A stretch of DNA of 64,000 nucleotides from JACSRF01 sp964504445 (GTDB lineage Bacteria > Chloroflexota > Anaerolineae > Promineifilales > Promineifilaceae): assembly GCA_964504445.1 (NCBI GenBank), contig CAZDEO010000017.1, positions 1 through 64,000 of the forward strand. Reading direction: 5' to 3'. The notes under the pieces are model-generated. The model did no database searches. It was not told where the DNA came from and worked only from the letters and a program-made list of their open reading frames with translations. This document shows positions 38,301 to 45,359 of the stretch, one piece after another. The first letter of the stretch is position 1. The number at the start of each line of letters is the position of its first letter. The translations under genes and the position numbers were made by a program.

Positions 38301-38739
38301 GGTGTATTTTGTGCGTGATGGGGAGAACCTCTATCTGGCTTTTTTGGTGAACGACGATACCCCAGACGCCACAGATTCGGTGCGCATGTACGTTGACACC
38401 ACCAACAACAATGGCGATCCGGACACCTCAGACCGCTTTTTCCAGGTGGCGCGTGATGGCACAACGGCCGTACTGGCAGGCATAGGCAATAATGCCGATG
38501 GCCAGGCATGGAATAATGCCTACAGCAGCAGCAATTGGGAAGCTGCCATTTCCAGTGGCGGTGGGCAATGGGTTATTGAGATGCAAATTAACGCCGCGGC
38601 CGAAATGGGCGCACTGGCTGATCCTTTTGGCCTGATGGTGCAGGTGTTGTACACCGGCGAATTCACCACCTGGCCCGCTGGCGCTTCTTCTAACACGCTG
38701 GGCACTTTTCACGATGTTGGCAACGTTATCTGCCCTTGA
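35398..38739 (+). CDS. Receptor-like Ser/Thr protein kinase with FHA, TSP3-type repeats and C-terminal sugar-binding-like domain
   Basis: 1113 residues from ATG 35398, seven bases after GGAG. The kinase domain (1-280) has GDGGMGTVYRA, Lys42 in AFKVM, the HRDVKPGN loop with Asp140, and DFG Asp168; it looks fully active. An FHA domain follows (about 318-411) with SRHHARL and GVNGTWLDG, binding phosphothreonine. Residues 470-670 hold two immunoglobulin-like repeats, then a membrane helix (about 685-707). Outside are DTDGDGLTDG-type calcium repeats (750-840), a long PT linker, and a CBM9/DOMON-like domain (about 930-1113). The order suggests a surface sensor of a carbohydrate or calcium state. 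The 3' end overlaps the HD-domain gene by 26 bases. Confidence 0.87.
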   Translation: MTSLIGHTINNRYRIDSLLGDGGMGTVYRAYDLNLDRPVAFKVMHVHFARQREFRDRLVQEAKTAARLDHPSIVRIFDFGDSEAGLFIAMEYVEGGSLRDHLRRLQSMQKFLPLEQSLQIAAQIAEALHYAHSLGIIHRDVKPGNIILKRLVQADQPHEQPFRAVLTDFGLVKLQEGADITQSGTTLGTPMYMSPEQCEGKPLDGRSDLYGLGVVLYEMVTNQLPFNFQTLSEAITTHRSDTMPTSPSQMRGDVPRLMDSLLRRALAKDPKNRFSTGQEMAKNMRSAIVSLEGAPTRVMSRHEADILQQVTEPPEGYELHIETPGQPVSKASLSHSVIQIGRNVDNDIVLPTDGVSRHHARLQATSLGWEVVDMGGVNGTWLDGRRLRGNTPTPLQPGSRLKIGPYELVLFAPTKEQADPLPAGDAAPGRITPGLGMVIQESEQPTQTHSASLSSTPTPPAAATGTPTPDPLGLYLSRDKIPATPGQPVQISVEVVNRGSVDDRVRLRIDGLPDDWVTQEGFKDVPVGGHVNLTVTVRPPRSSSTPTGRQRFRLELVSQKQPQLKIGTNASLLISSFVEFEATLDQPMVKLPATVTVTIRNTGNGPGDFSLVAQDRQGGLQFQGETGRIRLQPGQLARVELEISARSQKLFSGGELYPFDIVVRSSTGSEQRLSGEAQSGSLVPAGVVYALVFLLTFSCVIAGIALVTNQDRFLGRLPQPTSTVAVMVPPDGTLTPDLFLTPTETATAVSNDRDNDELSDTQELIIGTDPENPDTDGDGLTDGAEMLEYGTDPLKRDSDGDFLSDWDEVMTYRTDPNRPDTDGDGWNDGLEVLQGTDPLVPDNPETMPATATSTFTITPTDTPGPTATPSQTPTPSLTPIPSLTPTPTQTSTPAPTASNTPTPQPTATHTPQPTDTATPLPTPTAIPDLSLSCIDSPPTIDGTFNLIEWPGGPLFQIQPGSNTAQLVQVYFVRDGENLYLAFLVNDDTPDATDSVRMYVDTTNNNGDPDTSDRFFQVARDGTTAVLAGIGNNADGQAWNNAYSSSNWEAAISSGGGQWVIEMQINAAAEMGALADPFGLMVQVLYTGEFTTWPAGASSNTLGTFHDVGNVICP

Positions 38740-39346
38740 AGCCAGTTGGGTAGCCCTGGGAAAAAGCCTGGATGTGATGGGTGCCCGTTGGTTGGCCCTT
38801 TGGCCTGAAATTGTGCGGCGTTATGAGGCAGACGGCCGTTTCTATCACACCCTGGCCCACATTCAGCACATGATGGATATTCTGCTTGAACTGCCACCTG
38901 CCCAAGACCCCGCCAGCCTGCACCTGGCGCTTTGGCTGCACGACCTGGTTTACGACGCGCACCGCAGCGATAATGAGGAAGAGAGCGCGCGACTCGCCGG
39001 GCAGTGGCTGACGCCATTTTTGCGCCCAGCGCAGGTGCAGCGCGTCAGAGAACTTATTCTGGCTACCAAACACCACCACTGTTTTCCCCATGATGAAGAT
39101 TGCGCCTTACTTATGGACGTGGATTTAGCGATTTTAGGGGCGGCAACGGCCGTTTACCGCCAATATGCCCGCGCCATTCGGCAAGAATACGCCCATGTGC
39201 CGACTGCCGCTTACCGGAAGGGCCGGGTACAGCTCTTGCAAGCCCTGCTGGCACGGCCGTTCATCTACCACATTCCCCCCATGCGCTGGCGCTATGAGCA
39301 AGCTGCCCGGCAGAATATGCAGGCAGAGATTTTTCGACTACGCTAA
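38714..39346 (+). CDS. HD-domain metal-dependent phosphohydrolase-like protein
   Basis: 210 residues from ATG 38714, which lies inside the end of the kinase gene in another frame. YHTLAHIQHMM and LWLHDLVYD contain His and His-Asp metal ligands of the HD superfamily, and the following His-rich TKHHHCFPHDE matches a family of predicted metal-dependent phosphohydrolases of unknown substrate. The overlap indicates translational coupling to the kinase, so a role in the same signalling path is possible, but not shown. It ends 17 bases from the convergent CrtI-like gene. Confidence 0.85.
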   Translation: MLATLSALEASWVALGKSLDVMGARWLALWPEIVRRYEADGRFYHTLAHIQHMMDILLELPPAQDPASLHLALWLHDLVYDAHRSDNEEESARLAGQWLTPFLRPAQVQRVRELILATKHHHCFPHDEDCALLMDVDLAILGAATAVYRQYARAIRQEYAHVPTAAYRKGRVQLLQALLARPFIYHIPPMRWRYEQAARQNMQAEIFRLR

Positions 39347-39363
39347 CCAGTTTACGCCAATGG

Positions 39364-40911
39364 TTAGCGCCTGGGGATAGCGCGCTTCCCGCGCCCACCA
39401 ACGCGGCCGTTAGCCGGCGCCATGGGCTGGTGGGTGGTGAGGAGGAACCTGGAGGGCGTATTGCGCAGCACGGCCGTTGCCACCCGCATACCCCCCAGCG
39501 TTACGCCTGCCGTAGATTGCCCCGGAAAAATTGAATCTCCCACCAGCCATAAATTGCCGATGCCAGTATGGGGGCCACGCGCTCTAAAAATCGAAGTTTG
39601 CGGAAACCCACCCACCATACCGCCAGGACGGCGGGTGTAAAATTCAAAGGTTACGGGCGTGCCAGGAAGCACAAGCTGAGCCGCATTTTGCAGGCCAGGG
39701 ACAGCCAATTCGGCAGCGCGAAGCAGCCGATTAGTGTACTCATCCCGGCGTGCTTCATAGGCGGCTTTGTCTTTCTGACGTAGCTGCCACCAGGGCGCAA
39801 TGGCGGTATGGGTGGACAGGGTGGCAGTACGCGTGCCTGCCGGGCTACGGCTAGCGTCCTTCTCGTCCGCAAAGGATATGAAAACGGAGTTGCCCTCGCC
39901 GAGAGGCTGGGTGGGATCGATAATAATTTGGTGGTGGCTGGCACTTTTGGCAGGTAAACGGGCAGCGTCTAGCCCCAAATAGAGGGTAAAGGCGCCCCAG
40001 GTTGCCGGACGGTGCTCGATTTCACGGCTCAGACTGGCGGGGGCATGTTCGCCTAGTAAACGGTGCAAGGCCCAGGGCGTTACATTGGCCAGAATGTGGT
40101 CGGCCTGCAGGCGCAACCCTTTTTTGGTGGTTACGGCCGTTGCCCGTCCGCGTTCTACCTCAATGCGCTCAACTTCCTGACGAAACAATACCTCACCCCC
40201 ATGGGCGCGAATCCAGTTCGCCAGGGTATCTGCCAGCGCGCCAATGCCCCCTTGGACGTGATTGACTCCGCGGCGAGGCAGGTCCAGTGCCGCACTGCCA
40301 TATAGGGCACTGGCGTTTTCGGTCGTGGTTTGCGCTGAAATGAGGAGTTGCCCATCTAAAAATGCTTTGAACATGGGGTCTTGGTTGGGGGCCAGGCTTC
40401 TGACGGTGCGCAGTAGATAGGGCAGGGCGCGCAAAGTGCGGGGGCGCAAGGCAAGCCCCAGGCTCAACAGGTCATGAGCGGATTCCGGAGGCCAGGGAAA
40501 CGGCCGTGACGATATATCCCAACTTACATCTGCCAGCATTTCTTGAATTTGCCAGAATTTTTCGGCGTGGGGAAAAGCGGCCCGCCGTTCTTGCTGCCAT
40601 TGTTGCGGGTCAGCCCATTGGGTGACGGTACGGCCGTCGGGCAAATGCACTACCCAGGCCGGGTCTGCGGGGTGCACAGGCCATTCCAGGCCCAGCGTTT
40701 CGGCCAGGCGCCCATGGGGGCCACCTGGTGAAAAACCGCCCGCCAGGGTAGCGCCGGCATCAAAGCGGAATTTTTTGTGGTAGAAGGTACCGGCACAACC
40801 GCCGGGGTAAACGTGGGCTTCTAGCACAGTGACGCGCTGCCCAGCCTGGAGTAGAAGGGCACCTGCCGTTAGGCCCCCAATGCCCGCACCAATAATGAGG
40901 GTGTGTGTCAT
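39364..40911 (-). CDS. CrtI/CrtD-like FAD-dependent oxidoreductase (phytoene desaturase family)
   Basis: 515 residues. The N-terminal TLIIGAGIGGLTAGALLLQAG is the FAD-binding Rossmann loop, with LEAHVYPGGCAG next, as in carotenoid desaturases and retinol saturases. The C-terminal WLVGDSIFPGQSTAGVTLGGM is the FAD motif of the same group. It may desaturate or isomerise a carotenoid or another isoprenoid; substrate cannot be told. The start codon overlaps the stop of the SRPBCC gene by 4 bases (ATGA), so they are coupled. HMG-CoA reductase in the window would supply the isoprenoid precursors. Confidence 0.88.
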   Translation of the reverse strand: MTHTLIIGAGIGGLTAGALLLQAGQRVTVLEAHVYPGGCAGTFYHKKFRFDAGATLAGGFSPGGPHGRLAETLGLEWPVHPADPAWVVHLPDGRTVTQWADPQQWQQERRAAFPHAEKFWQIQEMLADVSWDISSRPFPWPPESAHDLLSLGLALRPRTLRALPYLLRTVRSLAPNQDPMFKAFLDGQLLISAQTTTENASALYGSAALDLPRRGVNHVQGGIGALADTLANWIRAHGGEVLFRQEVERIEVERGRATAVTTKKGLRLQADHILANVTPWALHRLLGEHAPASLSREIEHRPATWGAFTLYLGLDAARLPAKSASHHQIIIDPTQPLGEGNSVFISFADEKDASRSPAGTRTATLSTHTAIAPWWQLRQKDKAAYEARRDEYTNRLLRAAELAVPGLQNAAQLVLPGTPVTFEFYTRRPGGMVGGFPQTSIFRARGPHTGIGNLWLVGDSIFPGQSTAGVTLGGMRVATAVLRNTPSRFLLTTHQPMAPANGRVGGRGKRAIPRR

Positions 40912-41387
40912 GGAGTAAGCTGGCTCTGGTGGTTGACTTGCCGGGCGCGGCGAAGGTGCCAGCGCGTCAGGAATTTGCGAGCGGTAAAGAGTAGGTAGAG
41001 ACCCGGCCTGGCGAACAGCAAGCGACTAAAGAGGCCCCGCAGCCCAGTATGATGCGCGTACTCGATATGTTCATGGACTTGGGTGGTGTGGGGGGAAACG
41101 GCCGAAAACCGGTGGGTGTGGGCCCAATGGCGCAGCGGGCCGCGCATCTGGGTATCGGTAAAACCGGCAGCGCTGACGCCGTTGTGTACTGCTTGCCAGC
41201 GAACCGGAACAGGCCCGAACCATAGGGTGAAAGCGGCAACTGATCCTTCGCCCAGAGGTTCAAAGTGATGAATTTGAACAAAGATGGGCGGCGGGGTCAA
41301 TTTTTTGAGGATGCGGGTATCATGGTGGAAAGCGGAAACGGCCGTAACCGGCGCATTAACGGTGAAGTAAAAGTCAAAGGTTTTCAT
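40908..41387 (-). CDS. SRPBCC (START/Bet v1-like) ligand-binding protein
   Basis: 159 residues. The fold is suggested by the alternating VNAPVTAVSAFHHDTRILKKLTPPPIFVQIHH start and the THVHEHIEY-like stretch before the last helix (here TTQVHEHIEYAHH). Such proteins bind hydrophobic ligands or act as cyclases and hydratases. The gene is translated together with the CrtI-like gene (4-base overlap), so it could carry or cyclise the same isoprenoid product. No signal peptide is present. Confidence 0.8.
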   Translation of the reverse strand: MKTFDFYFTVNAPVTAVSAFHHDTRILKKLTPPPIFVQIHHFEPLGEGSVAAFTLWFGPVPVRWQAVHNGVSAAGFTDTQMRGPLRHWAHTHRFSAVSPHTTQVHEHIEYAHHTGLRGLFSRLLFARPGLYLLFTARKFLTRWHLRRARQVNHQSQLTP

Positions 41388-41407
41388 GGTGAATTATGCA
41401 GCCCCCT

Positions 41408-41995
41408 TTAGGAAGCGGGTGGCACGGGTCTGGGCACCCGGTCCGGGAATATCCGATGGAGAATGGAGAGTACCTGGTACGCCGTGTCAGCTTCAAAGGT
41501 GTAAAACCCTTCATAATACCGCTCACTCCCGCTAAGAGCTGGCACTTCATAAGCCAGCAAAGTCATGCTCAGTTCATCACCATAAGCGACAACGAACCAA
41601 TAATTCACCAGCGGTGTTTCCGTTGTTTCGATAATGCGCACATTTTTGTGCCTAAGTAAATTAGAAACGGCGCTACTCGCTTCTACATCTGGCTCATAGT
41701 AAAGCCACAAATTCTTTCCCGAATCGACAATAGCCTGATACTGGTCCCGTTGAGGGTCTAAACGAGACAAATATTGAAAAGATGCGTGAAAATCGCAGGC
41801 GCGCTGACTTTCAATAGCCGCATCTTCAATGATGTGGCTGATTTTTGTCATGGCCTCTACCGAAAATGTGTAGCGAAAGGCCATTTCGTTGAATGCCGCT
41901 TTTTCGACACTATCCAAAATGCGCTCTGCCTGAGGGGGAAAGATTGGCATCATCCGTTGGTAAAAAGATTGGAGGATTTCAATGGACTTGTTCAT
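41408..41995 (-). CDS. Protein with resemblance to DICT sensory domains, function tentative
   Basis: 195 residues from ATG 41995, preceded by GGAG; an ATG seven codons upstream (42016) lacks a site. The N-terminal part is helical. The C-terminal half carries VRIIETTETPLVNYWFVVAY and RYYEGFYTFEADTAYQVLSIL, which look like the second half of a DICT domain, a light- or redox-linked sensor in some cyanobacteria and actinobacteria. No GGDEF or kinase domain is attached. It is flanked by the SRPBCC and SDR genes on the same strand and may belong to their operon (21-base gap to SRPBCC, 57 to SDR). Confidence 0.6.
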   Translation of the reverse strand: MNKSIEILQSFYQRMMPIFPPQAERILDSVEKAAFNEMAFRYTFSVEAMTKISHIIEDAAIESQRACDFHASFQYLSRLDPQRDQYQAIVDSGKNLWLYYEPDVEASSAVSNLLRHKNVRIIETTETPLVNYWFVVAYGDELSMTLLAYEVPALSGSERYYEGFYTFEADTAYQVLSILHRIFPDRVPRPVPPAS

Positions 41996-42052
41996 GTACG
42001 GGTCTCCATTTTTCATGGGTTGTTTGCAGTAAAGGCAATGTGACCTAACAAT

Positions 42053-42691
42053 CTACGTAAGATCGAGCTGGCCTTTTTCCTCTTGTTGATAGGCTTCGAT
42101 TATTTTGGCCGCAACTTTGGCCGGAGAGGCCGCATTTTTGGGTAAATTCATGGGCACCTTGTCCCACAGGGGAGTGGCCACAGCGCCTGGGCGTATAATG
42201 GTTACCTTGCGGCGTCGCTCTTCTTTGCGCAGTGTATCGGTAAAAGCCTCCAGGCCAGCTTTTGCTGCTGCATAAGCCGCCAGGCCAGGCAGATGGAGTC
42301 GTTCGCTGATGGCACCCAGATAGAAGAGGTGAGCGTCTGGGGCCAAAAGCGGTAGGCTGTAGCGGGTAGTGAGAAAGGCACCAGTCAGGTTGTTATTCAG
42401 AATGCGCTGCCATTGATCGAGAGCCATGTTTTTGATGGGTACGGCCGTAATATCTCCGGCGGCGTATACCCATAAGTTTACCTCGGTAACCTCATGGCTG
42501 GCGGCTGTTACCGCGTTTTGTACCTCATAGGCGTTGCTGACATCACCCGCAAAAGAGAGCGGCGTAAGCTGTTCTATTTTTTCTGCGTGGCGGCTAATGG
42601 CGATGACTTGCCAGGCTTGCGCTACAAGTTGTCGCACAAGTTCTTGCCCAATGCCACCATGAGCGCCCCAAATCATTGCTGTTTTTGTCAT
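42053..42691 (-). CDS. Short-chain dehydrogenase/reductase
   Basis: 212 residues, a little shorter than usual for the family. The cofactor loop is GAHGGIGQEL, a variant of TGxxxGIG. The catalytic Tyr and Lys are in YAAAKAG, and the LNNNLTGAF segment carries the Asn. It oxidises or reduces an alcohol/carbonyl with NAD(P)H in the cytoplasm; substrate unknown. It is the first of a run of minus-strand genes leading through the DICT-like, SRPBCC and CrtI-like genes, so a pathway of lipid or pigment modification is possible. Confidence 0.85.
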   Translation of the reverse strand: MTKTAMIWGAHGGIGQELVRQLVAQAWQVIAISRHAEKIEQLTPLSFAGDVSNAYEVQNAVTAASHEVTEVNLWVYAAGDITAVPIKNMALDQWQRILNNNLTGAFLTTRYSLPLLAPDAHLFYLGAISERLHLPGLAAYAAAKAGLEAFTDTLRKEERRRKVTIIRPGAVATPLWDKVPMNLPKNAASPAKVAAKIIEAYQQEEKGQLDLT

Positions 42692-42772
42692 GGTTGAAGC
42701 TTACCTCTTTGTTCGCGAATTGTCAAGGTATTGTCAATATAATGAGTGGAAATTGAGGGATAACTGGACAAA

Positions 42773-42806
42773 AAAGCTGGGCACAGGCAATCCTGTACCC
42801 AGCTTT
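42773..42806 (-). terminator. Terminator after the fasciclin gene
   Basis: AAAGCTGGG (42773-42781) pairs with CCCAGCTTT (42798-42806), with ACAGG/CCTGT pairing inside. On the minus strand it is followed by TTTTTTG, 25 bases after the stop codon. Confidence 0.85.
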
Positions 42807-42830
42807 GGTGTAAATGTGTTACGGCCGTAA

Positions 42831-43397
42831 TTAACCAGCAGGAACCAGCACAGCGTCAATCACGTGAATGATGCCGTTGGAGGCCTCGATATTAGTTATC
42901 ACAACTTGCACCGTGTCATTCAGGAACACGTTGCCATCCCGCACGGCAATGGTCACATCTTCGCCCTGCAGGGTGGTGGCGGCATCGAGGGTGACGACCG
43001 TTTCGGCCATGACGGCGCCGTCAACCACGTGGTAGAGCAGGACGTTGGTCAAGGCCCCCGCCGGATCGGCTAACAGGCTCTCTAAGGTGCCCTCGGGCAG
43101 GGCGGCAAAAGCGTCATTGGTGGGAGCGAAAACGGTGAAGCTGCCTTCGCCATTTAGTGTTTCTACCAGCCCGGCAGCGTCCAAGGCCGTCACCAGGGTG
43201 CTGAAGTTCTCGTCACCGGCGGCGATTGCGGCAATGGTGGGTGGTTCTGCCGCAGGTTCTTCAACGATGGGGGCTGTTGTTGGTTCTGCCGCCGGTGCTG
43301 TTTCGGCAGCATTGTTGGTGTTATTGGTTGCTGAACCGCAAGCAACAATTAGCATGGACAACACTAAAAATATGGACAAAAGTGTAATACGTTTCAT
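42831..43397 (-). CDS. Fasciclin-domain lipoprotein
   Basis: 188 residues from ATG 43397, preceded by AAGGAGAAGAACC; the longer frame to 43457 lacks a site. The signal peptide ends in LIVAC, a lipobox. A low-complexity Ala/Glu/Pro tether leads to one FAS1 domain (about 60-188) with SFTVFAPTNDAFAAL, LLYHVVDGA and the final IHVIDAVLVP, which are the H1 and H2 motifs of the fold. FAS1 domains mediate cell or matrix adhesion. It is monocistronic with its own terminator. Confidence 0.92.
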   Translation of the reverse strand: MKRITLLSIFLVLSMLIVACGSATNNTNNAAETAPAAEPTTAPIVEEPAAEPPTIAAIAAGDENFSTLVTALDAAGLVETLNGEGSFTVFAPTNDAFAALPEGTLESLLADPAGALTNVLLYHVVDGAVMAETVVTLDAATTLQGEDVTIAVRDGNVFLNDTVQVVITNIEASNGIIHVIDAVLVPAG

Positions 43398-43566
43398 GGT
43401 TCTTCTCCTTGAAGATGTTTGGTTTTCCGGCTTAATTTTTTGCCGATTCACCTTCAATTACGTAGTTGTCCAGGTTTTGTACCTATTCTGCGAAAGTTCC
43501 TGCGGATCCTGTTAAGTTTTTGTTAATGTTTTCCTGCTTTTTTGCCGCTTTGGGTATGATTTGGCA

Positions 43567-44250
43567 ATGGCTGAAAAAAGCAAGAGTGGCAATAACTCAA
43601 TAAGGAAGAGCAAGGTGGCTAGCTGGCGCAGGGGTTGGATAAAAATGCTGCTGTTTTTCCTGGTGCTCCTTATGTTTCCGTGGATTTGGCGTTGGGGCGT
43701 CAAGCTGGCCTATGCTGGCCAAATTTACGAGATGGCGACAGCGCCGCCGCAGCGGGTGGCGGTGGTTTTTGGCGCGGCAGTTTATGCCAACGGCCGTTTA
43801 AGCCCAATTTTGCGCGATAGAGTGGAAACGGCCGTGCAGCTTTATGAGGCTGGTCAGGTGAGTCAGATTATCATGAGTGGGGATAACCGGGAGGACCACT
43901 ATAATGAGCCTCAGGCTATGATGGCCTACGCCGTGGCTCGTGGCGTGCCGGAAGAGGCCATTCAGCCGGACTATGCCGGGTTGCGGACCTATGATACCTG
44001 TTACCGGGCGCGGCACATTTTTGGCGTGGAAACGGCCGTGCTGGTAACTCAGGCTTTTCATTTGCCCCGGGCGCTCTTCACTTGTGGCCAGTTAGGTATA
44101 GAGGCTGTTGGTGTGGCTGCTGATTTACGGGCTTATCGTGCAGCCGATTGGTACGAATTTCGGGAGACGTTTGCTACGTTGGTGGCCCTGTGGGACGTTG
44201 TGCGCCATCAGCCGGCGGCCATTATGGGAGAGCCAATTCCTTTACAGTAG
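43567..44250 (+). CDS. DUF218 (ElyC/SanA/YdcF) family protein
   Basis: 227 residues from ATG 43567 (or TTG 43561). A basic N-terminus and one membrane helix (about 25-43) are followed by the DUF218 domain: VVFGAAVYANGRLSPILRDRV, IIMSGDNR, EPQAM, and TQAFHLPRAL near the end. In E. coli SanA and ElyC act in envelope integrity and peptidoglycan precursor supply. The domain faces outward. Its neighbours do not clarify the role. Confidence 0.87.
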   Translation: MAEKSKSGNNSIRKSKVASWRRGWIKMLLFFLVLLMFPWIWRWGVKLAYAGQIYEMATAPPQRVAVVFGAAVYANGRLSPILRDRVETAVQLYEAGQVSQIIMSGDNREDHYNEPQAMMAYAVARGVPEEAIQPDYAGLRTYDTCYRARHIFGVETAVLVTQAFHLPRALFTCGQLGIEAVGVAADLRAYRAADWYEFRETFATLVALWDVVRHQPAAIMGEPIPLQ

Positions 44251-44300
44251 ACCAGGGTGGTTGGGTTGTGGACGAATAAACCAACTAAGCACTCTTGTAA

Positions 44301-45302
44301 TTATTGGGCCAACAACTGTTGTATGATGGTGGCGGCGTCCAGGCCAGAAAGAGCGGCTCCTTCTATACGAGGCTCCTTGAAGGCGTCTCCGGCAAAGACA
44401 AGAGGGGGGAGTTCTTGGGCAACCAAAGTACGTTTTGGGAAGAGGGCGGTGGGGAGGGCATAGCGCCACTTCTTAAGCTGTATCTCTTGCAAACGGGTAT
44501 CCTTAGCAAGGTGCGGGCGGAGGGCAGCCAAAAGCAGCTCAATTATTTCAGCGTCGGGTGCGTCATAGTGCGTTTCGCTGAAAATGGGGTTGCCGTGGAT
44601 GGTAATCAGGGTTGCGTCTGGCGATATCCCTTTTTGTTGATTGTTCGCTATCCAGCTAATGGGATGAAACGGCCGTTGCAGTGCGCCTGGCTCCGGCAAA
44701 TATACCTTTCCTTCTACCCAAACTAAGCCACACAGACAAGGCGCATACGCCAGACGGGTTAGCGACGATTGATCGTTACGTTGGAGGGGCGTATTTCCGG
44801 CAGCCAGCAGCGCCAGAGATTGTGGAACCGGTGGCGTCAGGATCAATGCCCGGCTTAAAAAGCGTTGCCCATTTTTATCCAGCGCTTCCCAACCCGCTTC
44901 CCATGGCGAAATGCGAGCCAGATGGGTTTCTAGCTGAACGGGCAGCCTTTGGGCTAAATGTTTAGGGATGCGTGTCATTCCCCCGTAAGCGGCGTAGCGA
45001 GGGTGACCGTCTCTATTGTCTTTGTCGATGGAGCCATTAGACCAACCATGACTCCAGACAAAAATAGCCTCATTTGCCAGCCAATTGTCCACCAGCCTTT
45101 GGAATTCTGCCGTGCGCACTGAAAAAAATTGTGCGCCGTGGTCGGCTTTTCCGGGGCCAATGCGCCGCGTAGCCATGCGCCCACCTACGCTGCGCCCCTT
45201 GTCAACAACTAATATCTTCAGACCAGCTTGTTGCAGCTGATGGGCTGCCAGTAACCCAGTAATCCCGGCGCCAACAATCAACACGTCATGTTTGTGGTTC
45301 AT
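44301..45302 (-). CDS. FAD-dependent amine-oxidase-like oxidoreductase (renalase-like)
   Basis: 333 residues. The N-terminal DVLIVGAGITGLLAAHQL and VVDKGRSVGGRMATRRIG are the FAD-binding Rossmann fold and the GG doublet of the flavin monoamine oxidase group; the C-terminal LPPLVFAGDAF-type stretch (PPLVFAGDAFKEPRIEGA) is the second FAD contact. The short length matches renalase-like bacterial proteins, whose substrates are uncertain. It converges with the DUF218 gene, 50 bases apart. Confidence 0.85.
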   Translation of the reverse strand: MNHKHDVLIVGAGITGLLAAHQLQQAGLKILVVDKGRSVGGRMATRRIGPGKADHGAQFFSVRTAEFQRLVDNWLANEAIFVWSHGWSNGSIDKDNRDGHPRYAAYGGMTRIPKHLAQRLPVQLETHLARISPWEAGWEALDKNGQRFLSRALILTPPVPQSLALLAAGNTPLQRNDQSSLTRLAYAPCLCGLVWVEGKVYLPEPGALQRPFHPISWIANNQQKGISPDATLITIHGNPIFSETHYDAPDAEIIELLLAALRPHLAKDTRLQEIQLKKWRYALPTALFPKRTLVAQELPPLVFAGDAFKEPRIEGAALSGLDAATIIQQLLAQ

Positions 45303-45359
45303 TTTCTACCTTTTGGATAGTTGGACATGGGCAAGGTACCAGGTTCCAGATGCTGATGC

